This document shows positions 45,033 to 55,239 of a stretch of 64,000 bases of DNA, piece by piece; position 1 is the first letter of the stretch, and each line of letters begins with the position of its first letter. Under the pieces are notes generated by a model. That model ran no database searches. It saw only the letters and a list, made by a program, of their open reading frames with translations, and was not told where the DNA came from. A program made the translations under genes and the position numbers. Source of the DNA: Angomonas deanei (Eukaryota; Euglenozoa; Kinetoplastea; Trypanosomatida; Trypanosomatidae); assembly GCA_903995115.1 (NCBI GenBank), contig LR877152.1:434001-498000 (forward strand), given 5' to 3'.

Positions 45033-45287
45033 ATGAATCAACCCGACAACCATAGCGAGAAACAATGGAGTATCATACAAGCCGAGTTGGGTGAATGCAA
45101 ACAAGAATTTCAAGCAATACTCGTCAAGGTAGAGGCGCTGGAAAAACAGCAAGACGCGCATCCCTGCAACGAAAGTTCGTCTTCCCCCAATCGGTACGAT
45201 TTTAGTGATACCAACAATAATAATAATAACAATAATAATAGTGTCCAAAACAATCGTTTTAGACCCAAAGGGACTAGGTTTGTCTAA
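45033..45287 (+). CDS. Small hypothetical protein with Asn run
   Basis: 84 aa. The N-terminal half is a predicted helix or short coiled coil (IQAELGECKQEFQAILVKVE); the C-terminal half is a poly-Asn run and a basic end. The ATG at 45033 opens a frame whose composition matches the Asn-rich proteins around it rather than the A/T spacers. No family is recognised; it could be a non-conserved small gene. Confidence 0.5.
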   Translation: MNQPDNHSEKQWSIIQAELGECKQEFQAILVKVEALEKQQDAHPCNESSSSPNRYDFSDTNNNNNNNNNSVQNNRFRPKGTRFV

Positions 45288-45566
45288 AGCGGCGAAAATA
45301 AAAATAATAATAATAAAAAAAAACCATTGGATGTAATTTAATACTTGTATACTATCGAATACTCTTATTGTTCTGGAAGATCTGGAGAGAAAGTGAAATA
45401 AAAAAAAAAAAAAAACATTGTAGTGTATCGCTGTATTCTTTCCGTTTTCATTACCTGTACTTTTCCTTTCTTTCATCTTTTTCCCGAGTCCTGTTTGAGA
45501 GAGAACAAAAAAAAAAAAAAAAAAATTGTTTCAAAAAAAAAAAATAGCGATAATAATAAAAGTTAG

Positions 45567-46112
45567 ATGACGGCGGTGGCAAAAGGGTACACCTGCGTCG
45601 ATCATAAAGGAAATCCAATTCGGTTTCGCGCCTCCAACGACGAGGAAGGAAAGCTTCTTCAGAAAATTTTTGGACCAGACGCGGCGAGGGAGGAATACTT
45701 TCTCGTACCACTCTCCGCCCTCACCGGCGTCGAGGAAGGGGACTCCCCCGAGTACGTCGTAATGCATATCAGCGCCTTATGCACACTTCAGAATAATAAT
45801 AATACGAATAGTAATAATGCGACAAGGATGGAGCAGATAGCAGACAGTGTGGTGGCGAGAGGTATTCGCTTGGAGGAGAATGGGTCGGGTGACACCATCT
45901 CTGTCGACGCGCCGGAGTCTCCCTCGCCAACTGGGACGGTGGTGAACCGCCAGCCAATTTTTCGTATTCCCAGCACGCCCCCGGCACTGCTGGCCCCTTC
46001 CAAGGTAACCCCACAGCGGGAGAATAATAATAATAATAATAGTGGCCAGCCAGTCAACAATGACTTCTCCTACGAAACGGAGTGGTCCTATCCTGATTTT
46101 TATAGCTTTTAA
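45567..46112 (+). CDS. Hypothetical protein with Asn-rich tail
   Basis: 181 aa. The first 70 residues look globular (KGYTCVDHKGNPIRFRASND, then EEYFLVPLSALTGVEEG), with alternating hydrophobic residues suggesting a beta-rich fold. The rest is Asn-, Pro- and Ser-rich with two poly-Asn runs, ending in an aromatic tail (YETEWSYPDFYSF). No family is recognised. It sits in the same phase as the small gene at 45033 but is separated from it by multiple stops and long A runs, so they are treated as two genes. Confidence 0.6.
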   Translation: MTAVAKGYTCVDHKGNPIRFRASNDEEGKLLQKIFGPDAAREEYFLVPLSALTGVEEGDSPEYVVMHISALCTLQNNNNTNSNNATRMEQIADSVVARGIRLEENGSGDTISVDAPESPSPTGTVVNRQPIFRIPSTPPALLAPSKVTPQRENNNNNNSGQPVNNDFSYETEWSYPDFYSF

Positions 46113-46575
46113 TACGGGAGAGAAATAAAAAAAAAAAAAAAAAATTTTCTTTTATCTACAAAAGTTATTTGTGCCTTCCTTTTTTCTGTTCCTGTTTTTA
46201 TAAGCTTACGTAACTATTTTGTACTCGGTTCGCTGTAAGACTATTTTTTTCTGTGTCAATGTTATTTTGTCTGTTTTTTATTATTATTTACTTTTTTGAT
46301 ATTCGTGCAGTTTTCAGCGTACTCTGAAATTTTTTTTATTATTCATCAATATAGTATTTGTGTTCTTTCGTTACCTTTATGCGAAATTGTCTTCAGCACC
46401 GAATCCCTCTTTTATTCTTTTTGCCTCTTTTTCATTCCTCCATTAGGTACAGGTATAAGTACATTTAGGCTATAAACCCTTTTAACGAGAATAATAAAAA
46501 ATTCTCCACTTTAACGTAGTGTTAACCTAATTTTTCTAACGATTAAAAAAAAAAAAAAACTAAATAAATAAATAA
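46113..46575 (+). other. T-rich intergenic region
   Basis: 463 bp, T-rich on the + strand in its middle (46143-46450), so there are many candidate pyrimidine tracts. The AG at 46446-46447 (tcctccattag) is the best candidate acceptor for the next gene. An AATA repeat (46559-46575) leads into the ATG at 46576. No gene is recognised. Confidence 0.5.
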
Positions 46576-48921
46576 ATGAGTATTCTAGAACAGGGAGATT
46601 GGTCAAAGGCGGACGAGCAGGAGGAAGCGCAAGATACCGCCTACGACGGCCTGCACGATGACGTGCAACTCTTCATTGAGCTGATTGCCTCCATCAAGGA
46701 GAATACCCCACACGCACAGCTAAACTACCAGCAGGTGGCGGTGCTCAAAAAACGACTCTCCTTCATTTCAGACATCCTCCGTCACCTGCCCAACCCGCGA
46801 CCAACCCCCGCGATCCTCTCCGTCGTGAGGGCAGGAGACTATCTGATCAAAAAAATGCGCTACACCCACTCGTGGAAGTTTTGTCTACGCGACCAGTTCA
46901 CCTGCCGCTACTGGTTCGAGTCGATGCACGACAAGATCGCCTCCGTCTGGCGGCTGCACTCGACGGCGCGGTGGGTGGAGGAGAATGAGGCGGCGATTGA
47001 GAGCGATGAAGTGACCGACGCGGACCTCTTCCTGGCGCTCTTCCAGCCACTGAAAGGGGAGCTAGCGGAGAATGCGAGTGAGGCGGAGCAGGGGCAGCCG
47101 GCCACGGCGCAAGACGTGATCGACTACTTCCGTCGTCGGCAAATAGGCGGGTGGAGGATACCGTATGAGGATCTCATGCGCGAGACTCGCCCGTGGAAGC
47201 GAGAGACGAAGCGGCGAAAACGACGACAGTTTTTGGGGCCGGAGGGAGAAAAAAAGAGAGTGGAGGCAGATGGGTTTAGAAATCGAAAAGGCTACTACTA
47301 TCGCAACCACCCCGTCGTGGTGAAGGAGTACGAACTGGGAAAGAGTGTCACACGAGACACGACGAATAGTACAGCCAAAAGAAAGTCGCAGGAAAAAATG
47401 GATGAAGATTCCCTTCTATTCACTAATTTCATTGAGGATGTGGTAGTGCGCACGCAGTGGTGCCACCCCGACATACCACAGTACTACGGTGCCTTTACCG
47501 AGAAGTTTGTCTCAGAGGAAGAGGAGGAGAAGGCGCTGCAGGAGGGACTGCTGTGGCTGTCCACGCACGCCCGCGAGGGGGACAGCAATCCAATAGGGCG
47601 CAACGGTAACGCCTCGACGACCAGCAGCGCCATCCAGTCCACGGCGACCAGCCTGGAGTCCTTGTATAAGCAGTCGCCGGTATTTGCCTTCTCGGTGACG
47701 CCGCTGGGGAAGGAGGAAGGTATTAGTGGGGAAAGGTGTGAGCACAAGCGGTACATTGACATTGGTCAGTACCTTTTTGCCGGCGGAGACTCCCTCGCGA
47801 GCGGGACGGAGATCCGCCGGCGGCTGTGGGGAGGGAAGAACAAAAAGTCGAACCAGTACAACAGCGATTACCTCCGAAACACACCGAGGACGGCGTTAGG
47901 TCTGGTCATGGAGGATCTCTCCGCCGAGCTGAACCTCAACAGCGACAGCGAGGAGGAGGATGAGATGGAGCACTCGGAGGAGGACCGATCCACCTTGCTG
48001 ACCCCTTCGACACACTATCAGCCACTGGACAGACTACTTTTTTCACAAGGGAAGAAGTTCACGTTGGTGGAGAGTATCGATATCACCCTACAAACAGCCG
48101 ATGCATTACAGTACATGCTGTTGGACAAGCAGAAAGTCCCTCCGGAGGTTTCGCAAATGTGGATGACGATCTCTCCGTCGAATGTGTATGTGGCGTGCGT
48201 CCCGGCTTTTGCCGATATGGACGACGGTGCCGGCGCACTGGAGAAGGGAGACATTTATTCACAACTTCGTACCGCTGGCAACTCCGTCGTCGTCTTTAAC
48301 GACAACGACGACGACGACCTACAGCGGTCCGGTCATCAAGGCAGCTCGGTCGCCTCCTTTCTCGTGCCCACCACCACCATCGCCCTCGCACCCGACGGGG
48401 CCCCTTTTGCAGACAACACGACAGGGGAAACCAATCCGCTCGACAGCAGCCCTTTCGGTACGCCGGGCAAGTCGCAGGAGGACAAGGGCGCCAGAAGTAT
48501 GGTGCACCAGCTGCACTATATTCCCATTATCACCAGGGGCACCTACGCCATCAAGTACAATCCCCCTCTCTTCACGAACCGACCCTCGGCCGGCATCGCC
48601 CCCTGGCGACCCCATCCTTGCGCCACGTCCCCCCCTTGCTACGCCCTGGGGTCCCTCCTGCTTACTTTACTCACCGCCCGCCCTCCCACCTCTCCGTCCG
48701 GGGAGCCCATTCGCATTCCTTCCCACCTTCCGGAACAACTTGTCTCTTTCCTGCGCACCGCCACCTCCACGACCAGCGCGTCGCCAGCCAACGCGAACGG
48801 GACACCTCCTGTCAGCCTGACGCTGGCACAATTTCGCGAGCAATTGTGGAAGCACAGAATTGAACTCCAGTCGTGCGGGGCTGGTGACACGACCATTAAA
48901 GAGGGGGTCCCCGCGCAGTAG
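46576..48921 (+). CDS. Pseudokinase with N-terminal helical-bundle-like domain (MLKL-like layout)
   Basis: 781 aa. Residues about 28-145 are predicted helices (LFIELIASIKENTPHAQL, QQVAVLKKRLSFISDIL, DYLIKKMRYTHSWKFCLRDQ, WFESMHDKIASVWRL), with spacing like the four-helix N-terminal domain of MLKL/MCA-type proteins. A kinase-like domain follows: the beta3 lysine is kept (K250 in HPVVVKEYE), the alphaC/beta4 region reads QWCHPDIPQYYGAF, and the catalytic loop has become WMTISPSNVYV, without the HRD histidine and aspartate. No DFG is visible. The alphaF region is recognisable (CYALGSLLLTLLTARPP). Long acidic and Ser-rich inserts occupy the middle. The parts predict a non-catalytic kinase fold used as a switch or scaffold. 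A function like MLKL is only a hypothesis. The frame is intact. Confidence 0.65.
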   Translation: MSILEQGDWSKADEQEEAQDTAYDGLHDDVQLFIELIASIKENTPHAQLNYQQVAVLKKRLSFISDILRHLPNPRPTPAILSVVRAGDYLIKKMRYTHSWKFCLRDQFTCRYWFESMHDKIASVWRLHSTARWVEENEAAIESDEVTDADLFLALFQPLKGELAENASEAEQGQPATAQDVIDYFRRRQIGGWRIPYEDLMRETRPWKRETKRRKRRQFLGPEGEKKRVEADGFRNRKGYYYRNHPVVVKEYELGKSVTRDTTNSTAKRKSQEKMDEDSLLFTNFIEDVVVRTQWCHPDIPQYYGAFTEKFVSEEEEEKALQEGLLWLSTHAREGDSNPIGRNGNASTTSSAIQSTATSLESLYKQSPVFAFSVTPLGKEEGISGERCEHKRYIDIGQYLFAGGDSLASGTEIRRRLWGGKNKKSNQYNSDYLRNTPRTALGLVMEDLSAELNLNSDSEEEDEMEHSEEDRSTLLTPSTHYQPLDRLLFSQGKKFTLVESIDITLQTADALQYMLLDKQKVPPEVSQMWMTISPSNVYVACVPAFADMDDGAGALEKGDIYSQLRTAGNSVVVFNDNDDDDLQRSGHQGSSVASFLVPTTTIALAPDGAPFADNTTGETNPLDSSPFGTPGKSQEDKGARSMVHQLHYIPIITRGTYAIKYNPPLFTNRPSAGIAPWRPHPCATSPPCYALGSLLLTLLTARPPTSPSGEPIRIPSHLPEQLVSFLRTATSTTSASPANANGTPPVSLTLAQFREQLWKHRIELQSCGAGDTTIKEGVPAQ

Positions 48922-48929
48922 CCACCACC

Positions 48930-49138
48930 TTTTTTTTTTTTTTTTTTTTTGGGGGGGAATTTTTTCTTTTTGATAAGAAAGAAAAAAACCCCCCCCCCCC
49001 CCCCCTTCCCCCCCCCTTTTTTTTAAAAAAAAAAAAAAAAATTTTTTTTTTTTTTTTTATTTTATTTAAATAAAAAAAAAAATAAAATAATTTTTTTTTT
49101 TTTTTTTTTTTTTTTTAAATAAAAAATAAAAAATAATT

Positions 49139-49183
<45 letters not shown>

Positions 49184-49235
49184 ACCCCCCCCCCCCCCCC
49201 CCCCAAAATTAAGTTGGGAGGGAGGAAGGGGGGGG

Positions 49236-49281
<46 letters not shown>

Positions 49282-49360
49282 ACCCCCCCCCCAAAAAAAA
49301 AAACCCCCCCCCCCCCAAACAACACCCCCCCCCCCCCCCCCCCACTAAAAAAAAAAAATA
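48930..49360. repeat. Extreme homopolymer block
   Basis: This stretch is almost wholly made of long single-base runs: T, G, C and A blocks, including about A40 (49143-49182), C20 (49185-49204), A45 (49236-49280) and several C8-C20 runs. It encodes nothing credible. It separates the housekeeping genes from the surface-protein array. It may be an assembly or consensus artefact at a low-coverage joint, or a real hypervariable low-complexity boundary. Confidence 0.85.
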
Positions 49361-49500
49361 TCCTGTTGTTGTTGTTGGGCAGAAACGACAAAAAACGAAG
49401 AAGAAAATAAAAAAAGCAAATTCGCTAGGCGCGTCGCAACTGAACCACAGGTCATTCTTTTTCCTGTCCGCCCCTCCCACACCCTTTTTAAGGTTTCTCT

Positions 49501-49725
49501 TCTCCCTTTTCCTCCTTTGCCCGTCCCTTTTCCCTTATCCTGCAGCGCTCACATATTTCAATGTTGATTCACTGCTTGTTTGACCAACTCTTCACTGCTC
49601 CTTACATTGACGCTACAAATGACTACAGCCTTTTCTTTTCTTCCTGTTGTCTTCTTTCCATCACCGCGTGCCAGGTTTCAAGCTTAGGATTTATACTATT
49701 AAGCAAAGTCATATTCATTGCTACA
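49501..49725 (+). promoter_or_regulatory. 5' flank and trans-splice acceptors of surface copy A
   Basis: A pyrimidine tract at 49495-49541 ends in AG at 49544-49545. A second, shared by all array copies, is ctgttgtcttctttccatca and ends in AG at 49673-49674. The 51 nt between this AG and the ATG are nearly identical in every copy of the array. Confidence 0.6.
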
Positions 49726-52133
49726 ATGAAAACCACCCGTCGTCTTCTCTCCGTCGGGGCGGTCGCAGCCCTGCTCGCCGCCACCTCCGTCAGCTCCTTT
49801 GAGTACACGGCGGACCACAAGTGTTTCCAAGACGACCTCGTTGACGGCACGCTCAAGATCACGAAAGACGCCACCGATGCCACGTGCTACTTTGACACCG
49901 ACACCACCACCGTCCTCGACCTGGACAGCCTCCCAGACTCGCAGCTCACTGTTCGCACCACGTACACCGATCTCAAGGGCACTCTGGTGGTCAGGGGCAA
50001 GACCTCTCAAGACTACCCCGCGAACGCGAAAATAAACATTCAGATGCAGCAGGTCAAGGTGTCTGACGGCGGATTGGTGTCCTTCGAAGGTACGCTGCCC
50101 AAAGACTTGCACTTTGCCGTGGAAGGCGCCACTGGTTCCAAGACCACCCAGCAGTCCCTCCTTCAGTTCTCCAACACCGTCGTGTTCGGCGAAAACAGCG
50201 TTTTCTACGTCACCGGCGCTGAACTGGAGTGGGCCAGCGGTTCCCCTGGCTACCTGGTGGATTTCCTCGGACCCGTCTCTCTCTCCAACACGGTCTTCAT
50301 CGAGCTGACAAGCAACAAGCTGACCAACGCTTACGGTATTCTCAGACTCCCCGAGCCTTTCACTCTACGACAGTCCGCTATTCTCGTTGACGACAACACC
50401 TGCACCTCCTGCACAGGCGCCTTCGTCTCGACCGGAGGTCTGACGCTCGCCGACAACAGTATCTTCCGTGTCACCAGGAGCAACACCGACACCTCCACCT
50501 CGCTGGTGGAGCACACGGACTCCATTAATCTTTCCGGGAAGTCTCTGTACATCATCCGCGACTCCAAGGCAGCCAGTGGCAGGATCTTGATCCTTCCCGG
50601 AACCGCACCGCAGTTCACCATCGATGGGGCATCTATTGTTACCATTGTCAACGTGGAAGCCGCACGCGCCGGAACCGACCGCACCAACCCCATTCCTAGC
50701 ATCGTGGACGGTCCAGAGTCCAAGGTGTACGGTGGTGGCGTCACGGTTGATGGAACGGTCCTAAATGATGTCGACGCTTTCGCAAACAAGGGGATCACGG
50801 TCACCGACATTGTCAACGGCGATGGCAGTTCCCCCCAGGACGCCGCCACGTGTCTTCCCATCTCCTGTCTCCAGGGCTACAAGAGCGGTGCGGAGAAGGA
50901 CAGCCAGGGCGGATGCCAGTGCACCTGCACTACCGGTTACAACGCCCCCGCCTGCCTTCCCGTCGATGATCCCCTCGCTGGCTTGTTGGGCGGATGCCCT
51001 GCGCAGTGCGCCGCGTGCGATAGCGAAGGAAAGTGCTCCCGCTGCCCCTCCGGCTACAGTCTCAAGGACGGTGACTGCATCTCTTGCAACGTGGACAACT
51101 GTGTCAAGTGCGACGTCGCCGACACGTGCGTTGACTGCGGCACGCTGCAGCTCGTCGGGGGCAAGTGTGTGAAGTGCGAAGTCTCCGTGGTTGGTGATCA
51201 GTGCGCGGAATGCTCCTCCGACAATGTTTGCAGCAGCTGCAAGACGGCTGATTTCGGCGTCGTGGAAGGAAAATGTGTGAAGTGCGAAGCCTCTGCCGTG
51301 GGTGACCAATGCACGGCATGCTCCGCTGAAAACGTTTGCAGTGTGTGTCCCTACCCCATCAAGGATGGCAAGTGCATTACATGCGATACCGCTGTGGTTG
51401 GTGAGAAGTGCACAACATGCTCTGCTGACAATGTCTGCAGCGAGTGTCCCTTCCCCATTAAGGATGAAAAGTGCATTACATGCGATACCGCTGTGGTTGG
51501 TGAGAAATGCACAGCATGCTCTGCTGACAATGTCTGCAGCGAGTGTCCTTTCCCCACCGAGGATGGCAAGTGCACCACATGCGATACCGCTGTCGCCGGT
51601 GAGAAGTGCACAGCATGCTCTGCTGACAATGTCTGCAGCGAGTGTCCTTCCCCATCAAGGATGGCAAGTGCATTACATGCGATACCGCCATCGTCGGTAC
51701 TCAGTGCAAGGAATGCCCTGCCACAAACGTGTGCAGCAGCTGCAAGACCGACACATACCATGTTGTTGATGGAAAATGCGTCGAGAAGGACAACGGCAGC
51801 GGTGAGTCGGAGCCTGTGTGCGATGACGACCACAAGACCCACTGCGCAAAGTGCAACAAAGCGGGTGAGTGTGTCCAGTGTGAGACTGACGGCGACTACA
51901 ATCTCGTCAATGGTCACTGCATTTTGTCCACCGCGAAGTGTGAAGCCTCCGTTGTCGGTGACGAGTGCGCGGGTTGCTCTGCTGACAATGTCTGCGCCAG
52001 CTGCAAGAGCGACGCATACCAAGTTGTTGATGGAAAATGCGAACAGAAAAGTGACGCAGCACAGAGGGCCAGTACCTCCTTCGTCGCGCTCGGTGTCGCC
52101 GTCGTGTCGGCCGTGGTCGCCGCTCTGCTCTAA
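49726..52133 (+). CDS. Cysteine-rich surface protein, array copy A (one frame change)
   Basis: The start is the shared ATG at 49726 (MKTTRRLLSVGAVAALLA, a signal peptide cut after about residue 23). Residues about 24-370 have a beta-strand repeat pattern (SIFRVTRSNTDTSTSLVEHT, SLYIIRDSKAASGRI) suggestive of a beta-helix, a style seen in trypanosome DGF-1-type surface proteins. A Cys-rich region of repeated CxxC modules follows (CSADNVCSECPFP type). The end is a hydrophobic tail (ASTSFVALGVAVVSAVVAAL), which looks like a GPI-attachment signal. Copy A has the most modules of the array, including three spaced exactly 99 bp (51382, 51481, 51580). The next is at 51678, one base short, and the frame breaks there in a CCC/CC run; the second frame carries on to 52133. 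Other copies have CCC at that place. Likely a surface adhesin or antigen; no ligand is known. Confidence 0.8.
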
Positions 52134-53463
52134 AGAGCAATAGGCAAGGACGGTGAATATGGACATGTATGTATATATGCGAAACAAGCAAAAGAAAGAA
52201 GGGCCAACAACAGTCATGATGCGGCAAGCGACATCAGCACGTCTACCGCCGCGTAGTCACTGGGTCGCGACGAGGGGTGGCGAGCGCTCGCGAAACGTAA
52301 AACTAGAGCCTGCACGCGCTACCCCCAGTCGAATTTCTCTCGTACCTTTCGTTAAAAGAAGGGAGAACAGGGGAAAAGAGAACAGGGCTGTGTCGGTTCG
52401 CTTAATTTACCGTATATGAAATGTTTACTTTTATTCTCCTTTTCTGTGTTTTTCAATCTACCACCACAAAATAATAATAATATTGAAATGGCAAAAAAAA
52501 TAAAAATAAAATAAAAAGTAGTTTTAATCGTTCCTAATATAATCGTAGTTATCTTCATTTTTTAAGTTTAATTGGTTGTTTCTTCTCAAAATTAATTCGT
52601 AAATTTTAATTTAAAGTTCTCTTCATATTCCCCTATTTAAAACGGATGAAAAGAAAAGGGTTTTTGGACATTTTTTTGTATGAATGAGGACAAAATACTC
52701 CATTTCGTTTTTTTCTGGTGGCAGCCTAACGAGAATCTTACACTTGTCTGCGTGGGAAAGACTCCTCAGCACTCCATTCTCTCTTGCACTCTACCACTAC
52801 ACCAAGACAGTTTTCTAACGGAAATAGACACCATATGGAAGACAACAGACACAAATGTAGAAGGACTCCCCGTACTCACCTTCTTTTCCGTCACACGATA
52901 TTTTAGACTTCAAAAAAAAAAAAAAAAATATAGTTGTGGTCATTGGCGAATGAATGGAGCAACCGCTCGTTAGCCGCGCGTAGAGTACGGCAGCAACTCT
53001 TAACACCGGTATCGACACGGAAGGAGGTGGGCCACTTTGCGTGAGGGACAGCAGCCGTGAGTACGGCTCGTCCTTGACCGGCAACGCGTTATCGGTGTAA
53101 CCTGTGTATCTACTTACACGAAGCCCAGGAGAGGCTCCTCCGCTTCTGAGCACAGGCCACCGCACAAACCTCATTTATGCACTGAGGACGCCTTGTTTTT
53201 TGCATACATGGTTTGTGCTAGGGTACGAGTACAACTACCACTACTGCCATTACTGTGATGAACGGCGAACACACAAACGTTTTTTGTTGTTGTTGTTGTT
53301 GTTGTTACCCGTTGGGTTGTCCGTGTCGCAATACATGTGAGCGGGGCGACAAGATAGTGTGTAAAGAATTTTACTTTTTTTCTGTTGTCTTCTTTCCACC
53401 ACCGCGTGTCAGGTTTCAAGCTTGGGATTTATACTATTAAGCAAAGTCATATCCATTGCTACA
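52134..53463 (+). other. Spacer between surface copies A and B
   Basis: 1,330 bp. 52134-52330 is the 3' flank shared with copies C, D and E. 52331-53250 is unique AT-rich and mixed sequence in which I see no gene, tRNA or transposon. From about 53258 the shared 5' flank begins (cggcgaacacacaaacg, a TTG repeat, then the shared pyrimidine tract) and ends in the acceptor AG at 53411-53412. A 97-aa open frame at 52680 is not credible. Confidence 0.55.
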
Positions 53464-54894
53464 ATGAAAACCACCCGTCGTCTTCTCTCCGTCGGGGCGG
53501 TCGCAGCCCTGCTCGCCGCCACCTCCGTCAGCTCCTTTGAGTACACGGCGGACCACAAGTGTTTCCAAGACGACCTCGTTGACGGCACGCTCAAGATCAC
53601 GAAAGACGCCACCGATGCCACGTGCTACTTTGACACCGACACCACCACCGTCCTCGACCTGGACAGCCTCCCAGACTCGCAGCTCACTGTTCGCACCACG
53701 TACACCGATCTCAAGGGCACTCTGGTGGTCAGGGGCAAGACCTCTCAAGACTACCACTCGAACACAATGATAAACCTTCAGATGCAGGCGGTCAAGGTGT
53801 CTGATGATGGATTTGTATCTATCGAAGGTACGCTGCCCAAAGACTTGTACTTTGCCATAGACGGTATCACTGGTTCCAAGACCACCAACGGGCCCTTTCT
53901 TCGGTTCTCCAACAGCGTCTCGCTCGGTGAAAACACCCGCTTCTACTTTACCCGCGCTGAACTGGAGTGGGCCAGCGGTTCCCCTGGCTACCTGGTGGAA
54001 CTCTTAGGGCCCTCCTCTTTCTCTGAAACGGGCTTCATCGAGCTGATAAACAACAAGCTGACCAACGCCAAGGGCGCTCTCAGTATCCCCGTAGGCGTTA
54101 TACTCCGCAACTCTGGCATTCTCGTTGACGACAACACCTGCACCTCCTGCACAGGCGCCCTCGTCTCGACCGCAGGTCTGACGCTCGCCGACAACAGTAT
54201 CTTCCGTGTCACCAATGGCGACACCGACACCTCCACCTCGCTGGTTGAGCATACACGTGATATTGAACTTTCCGGACAGTCTCTGTACATCATCCGCGAC
54301 TCCAAGGCAGCCAGTGGCAGCATCTTCACCATTCCCGGAACCACACCGCAGTTCACCATCGATGGGGCATCTATTGTTACCATTGTCAACGTGGAAGCCG
54401 CACACGCCGGAACCGACCGCACCAACCCCATTCCCACCATCGTGGACGGTCCAGAGTCCAAGGTGTACGGTGGTGACGTCACGGTTGATGGGGCATTCAT
54501 TTACACTACCTCGCATTTCTACAGTAAAGGACTCGTGGTCACCGACCTTGTTGACAAGTACGGTATGTCGGTACCTGCCGCAGAGTGTCTTCCCATCTCC
54601 TGTCTCCCAGGCCACCGCAGTGGCACTAAGAAAGGTGACATAGACGGATGCCAGTGCACCTGCACTGCCGGTTACAACGTCCCTGCCTGCATCAGCGCTG
54701 AGGACCCGTTGTACAATCTCTGTCTAGTCCCCAACTGTTACCGTTGTAGCATGAACTACTGTTCGAGGTGCGATAAGGGATATTCCCTCAATGCTAGACA
54801 CGACTACTGCAAGCAGAATAGTAGCAGTGGGCGGAGGGTGTTTACCTCCCTCGTCGCTCTCGGTGTAGTGGTCGTGGCCACTGCTCTGCTTTAA
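53464..54894 (+). CDS. Surface protein, divergent short array copy B
   Basis: 476 aa, intact. The first 97 residues, with the signal peptide, are identical to the other copies. After that, blocks of high identity alternate with replaced blocks: SNTMINLQMQAVKVSDDGF; GPSSFSETGFIELINNKL; IPVGVILRNSGILV. The Cys-rich region is reduced to one or two short modules (CISAEDPLYNLCLVPNCYRC, then SRCDKGYSLNARHDYC). The end has the hydrophobic, Ser-flanked tail (FTSLVALGVVVVATALL) expected for GPI attachment. B probably displays the same beta-rich head on a much shorter stalk. Its 3' flank differs from the other copies. Confidence 0.85.
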   Translation: MKTTRRLLSVGAVAALLAATSVSSFEYTADHKCFQDDLVDGTLKITKDATDATCYFDTDTTTVLDLDSLPDSQLTVRTTYTDLKGTLVVRGKTSQDYHSNTMINLQMQAVKVSDDGFVSIEGTLPKDLYFAIDGITGSKTTNGPFLRFSNSVSLGENTRFYFTRAELEWASGSPGYLVELLGPSSFSETGFIELINNKLTNAKGALSIPVGVILRNSGILVDDNTCTSCTGALVSTAGLTLADNSIFRVTNGDTDTSTSLVEHTRDIELSGQSLYIIRDSKAASGSIFTIPGTTPQFTIDGASIVTIVNVEAAHAGTDRTNPIPTIVDGPESKVYGGDVTVDGAFIYTTSHFYSKGLVVTDLVDKYGMSVPAAECLPISCLPGHRSGTKKGDIDGCQCTCTAGYNVPACISAEDPLYNLCLVPNCYRCSMNYCSRCDKGYSLNARHDYCKQNSSSGRRVFTSLVALGVVVVATALL

Positions 54895-55206
54895 ACAATG
54901 GGCAAACGCACAAAAAAAGAATAATAGGAACAGTGGTAATAATGAATACGGAGTGAGCTGTTCTTTCATCCCTTTTTACTTTTGTTTGTCCTTCTTTGAT
55001 ACCTGTTGTTCACATCATTTGTTTTTTTTCCTGAGTCAAAGTCAAAGCAGTACCTTGTTTTTCGCCGCACACTTGGCGAAGCTCCGAAACAGAAGGGCGC
55101 CTGCATTTCATTTTTTGCCACGATTTGTGTTGACCCCTACTCGTCTTATCCTTTTTACGCCTACATTATTCATTAAGATCATTGTTATTATTTCCCTTAT
55201 CCGACA

Positions 55207-55239
<33 letters not shown>

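Noticed and set aside
49115-49480. 121-aa open frame on the - strand
   Set aside because: It is the translation of A and C homopolymers (poly-Phe and poly-Gly) with no other content.
52680-52973. 97-aa open frame in the A/B spacer
   Set aside because: No acceptor tract, no recognisable domain, poly-Lys end from an A run, and it is absent from the other spacers.
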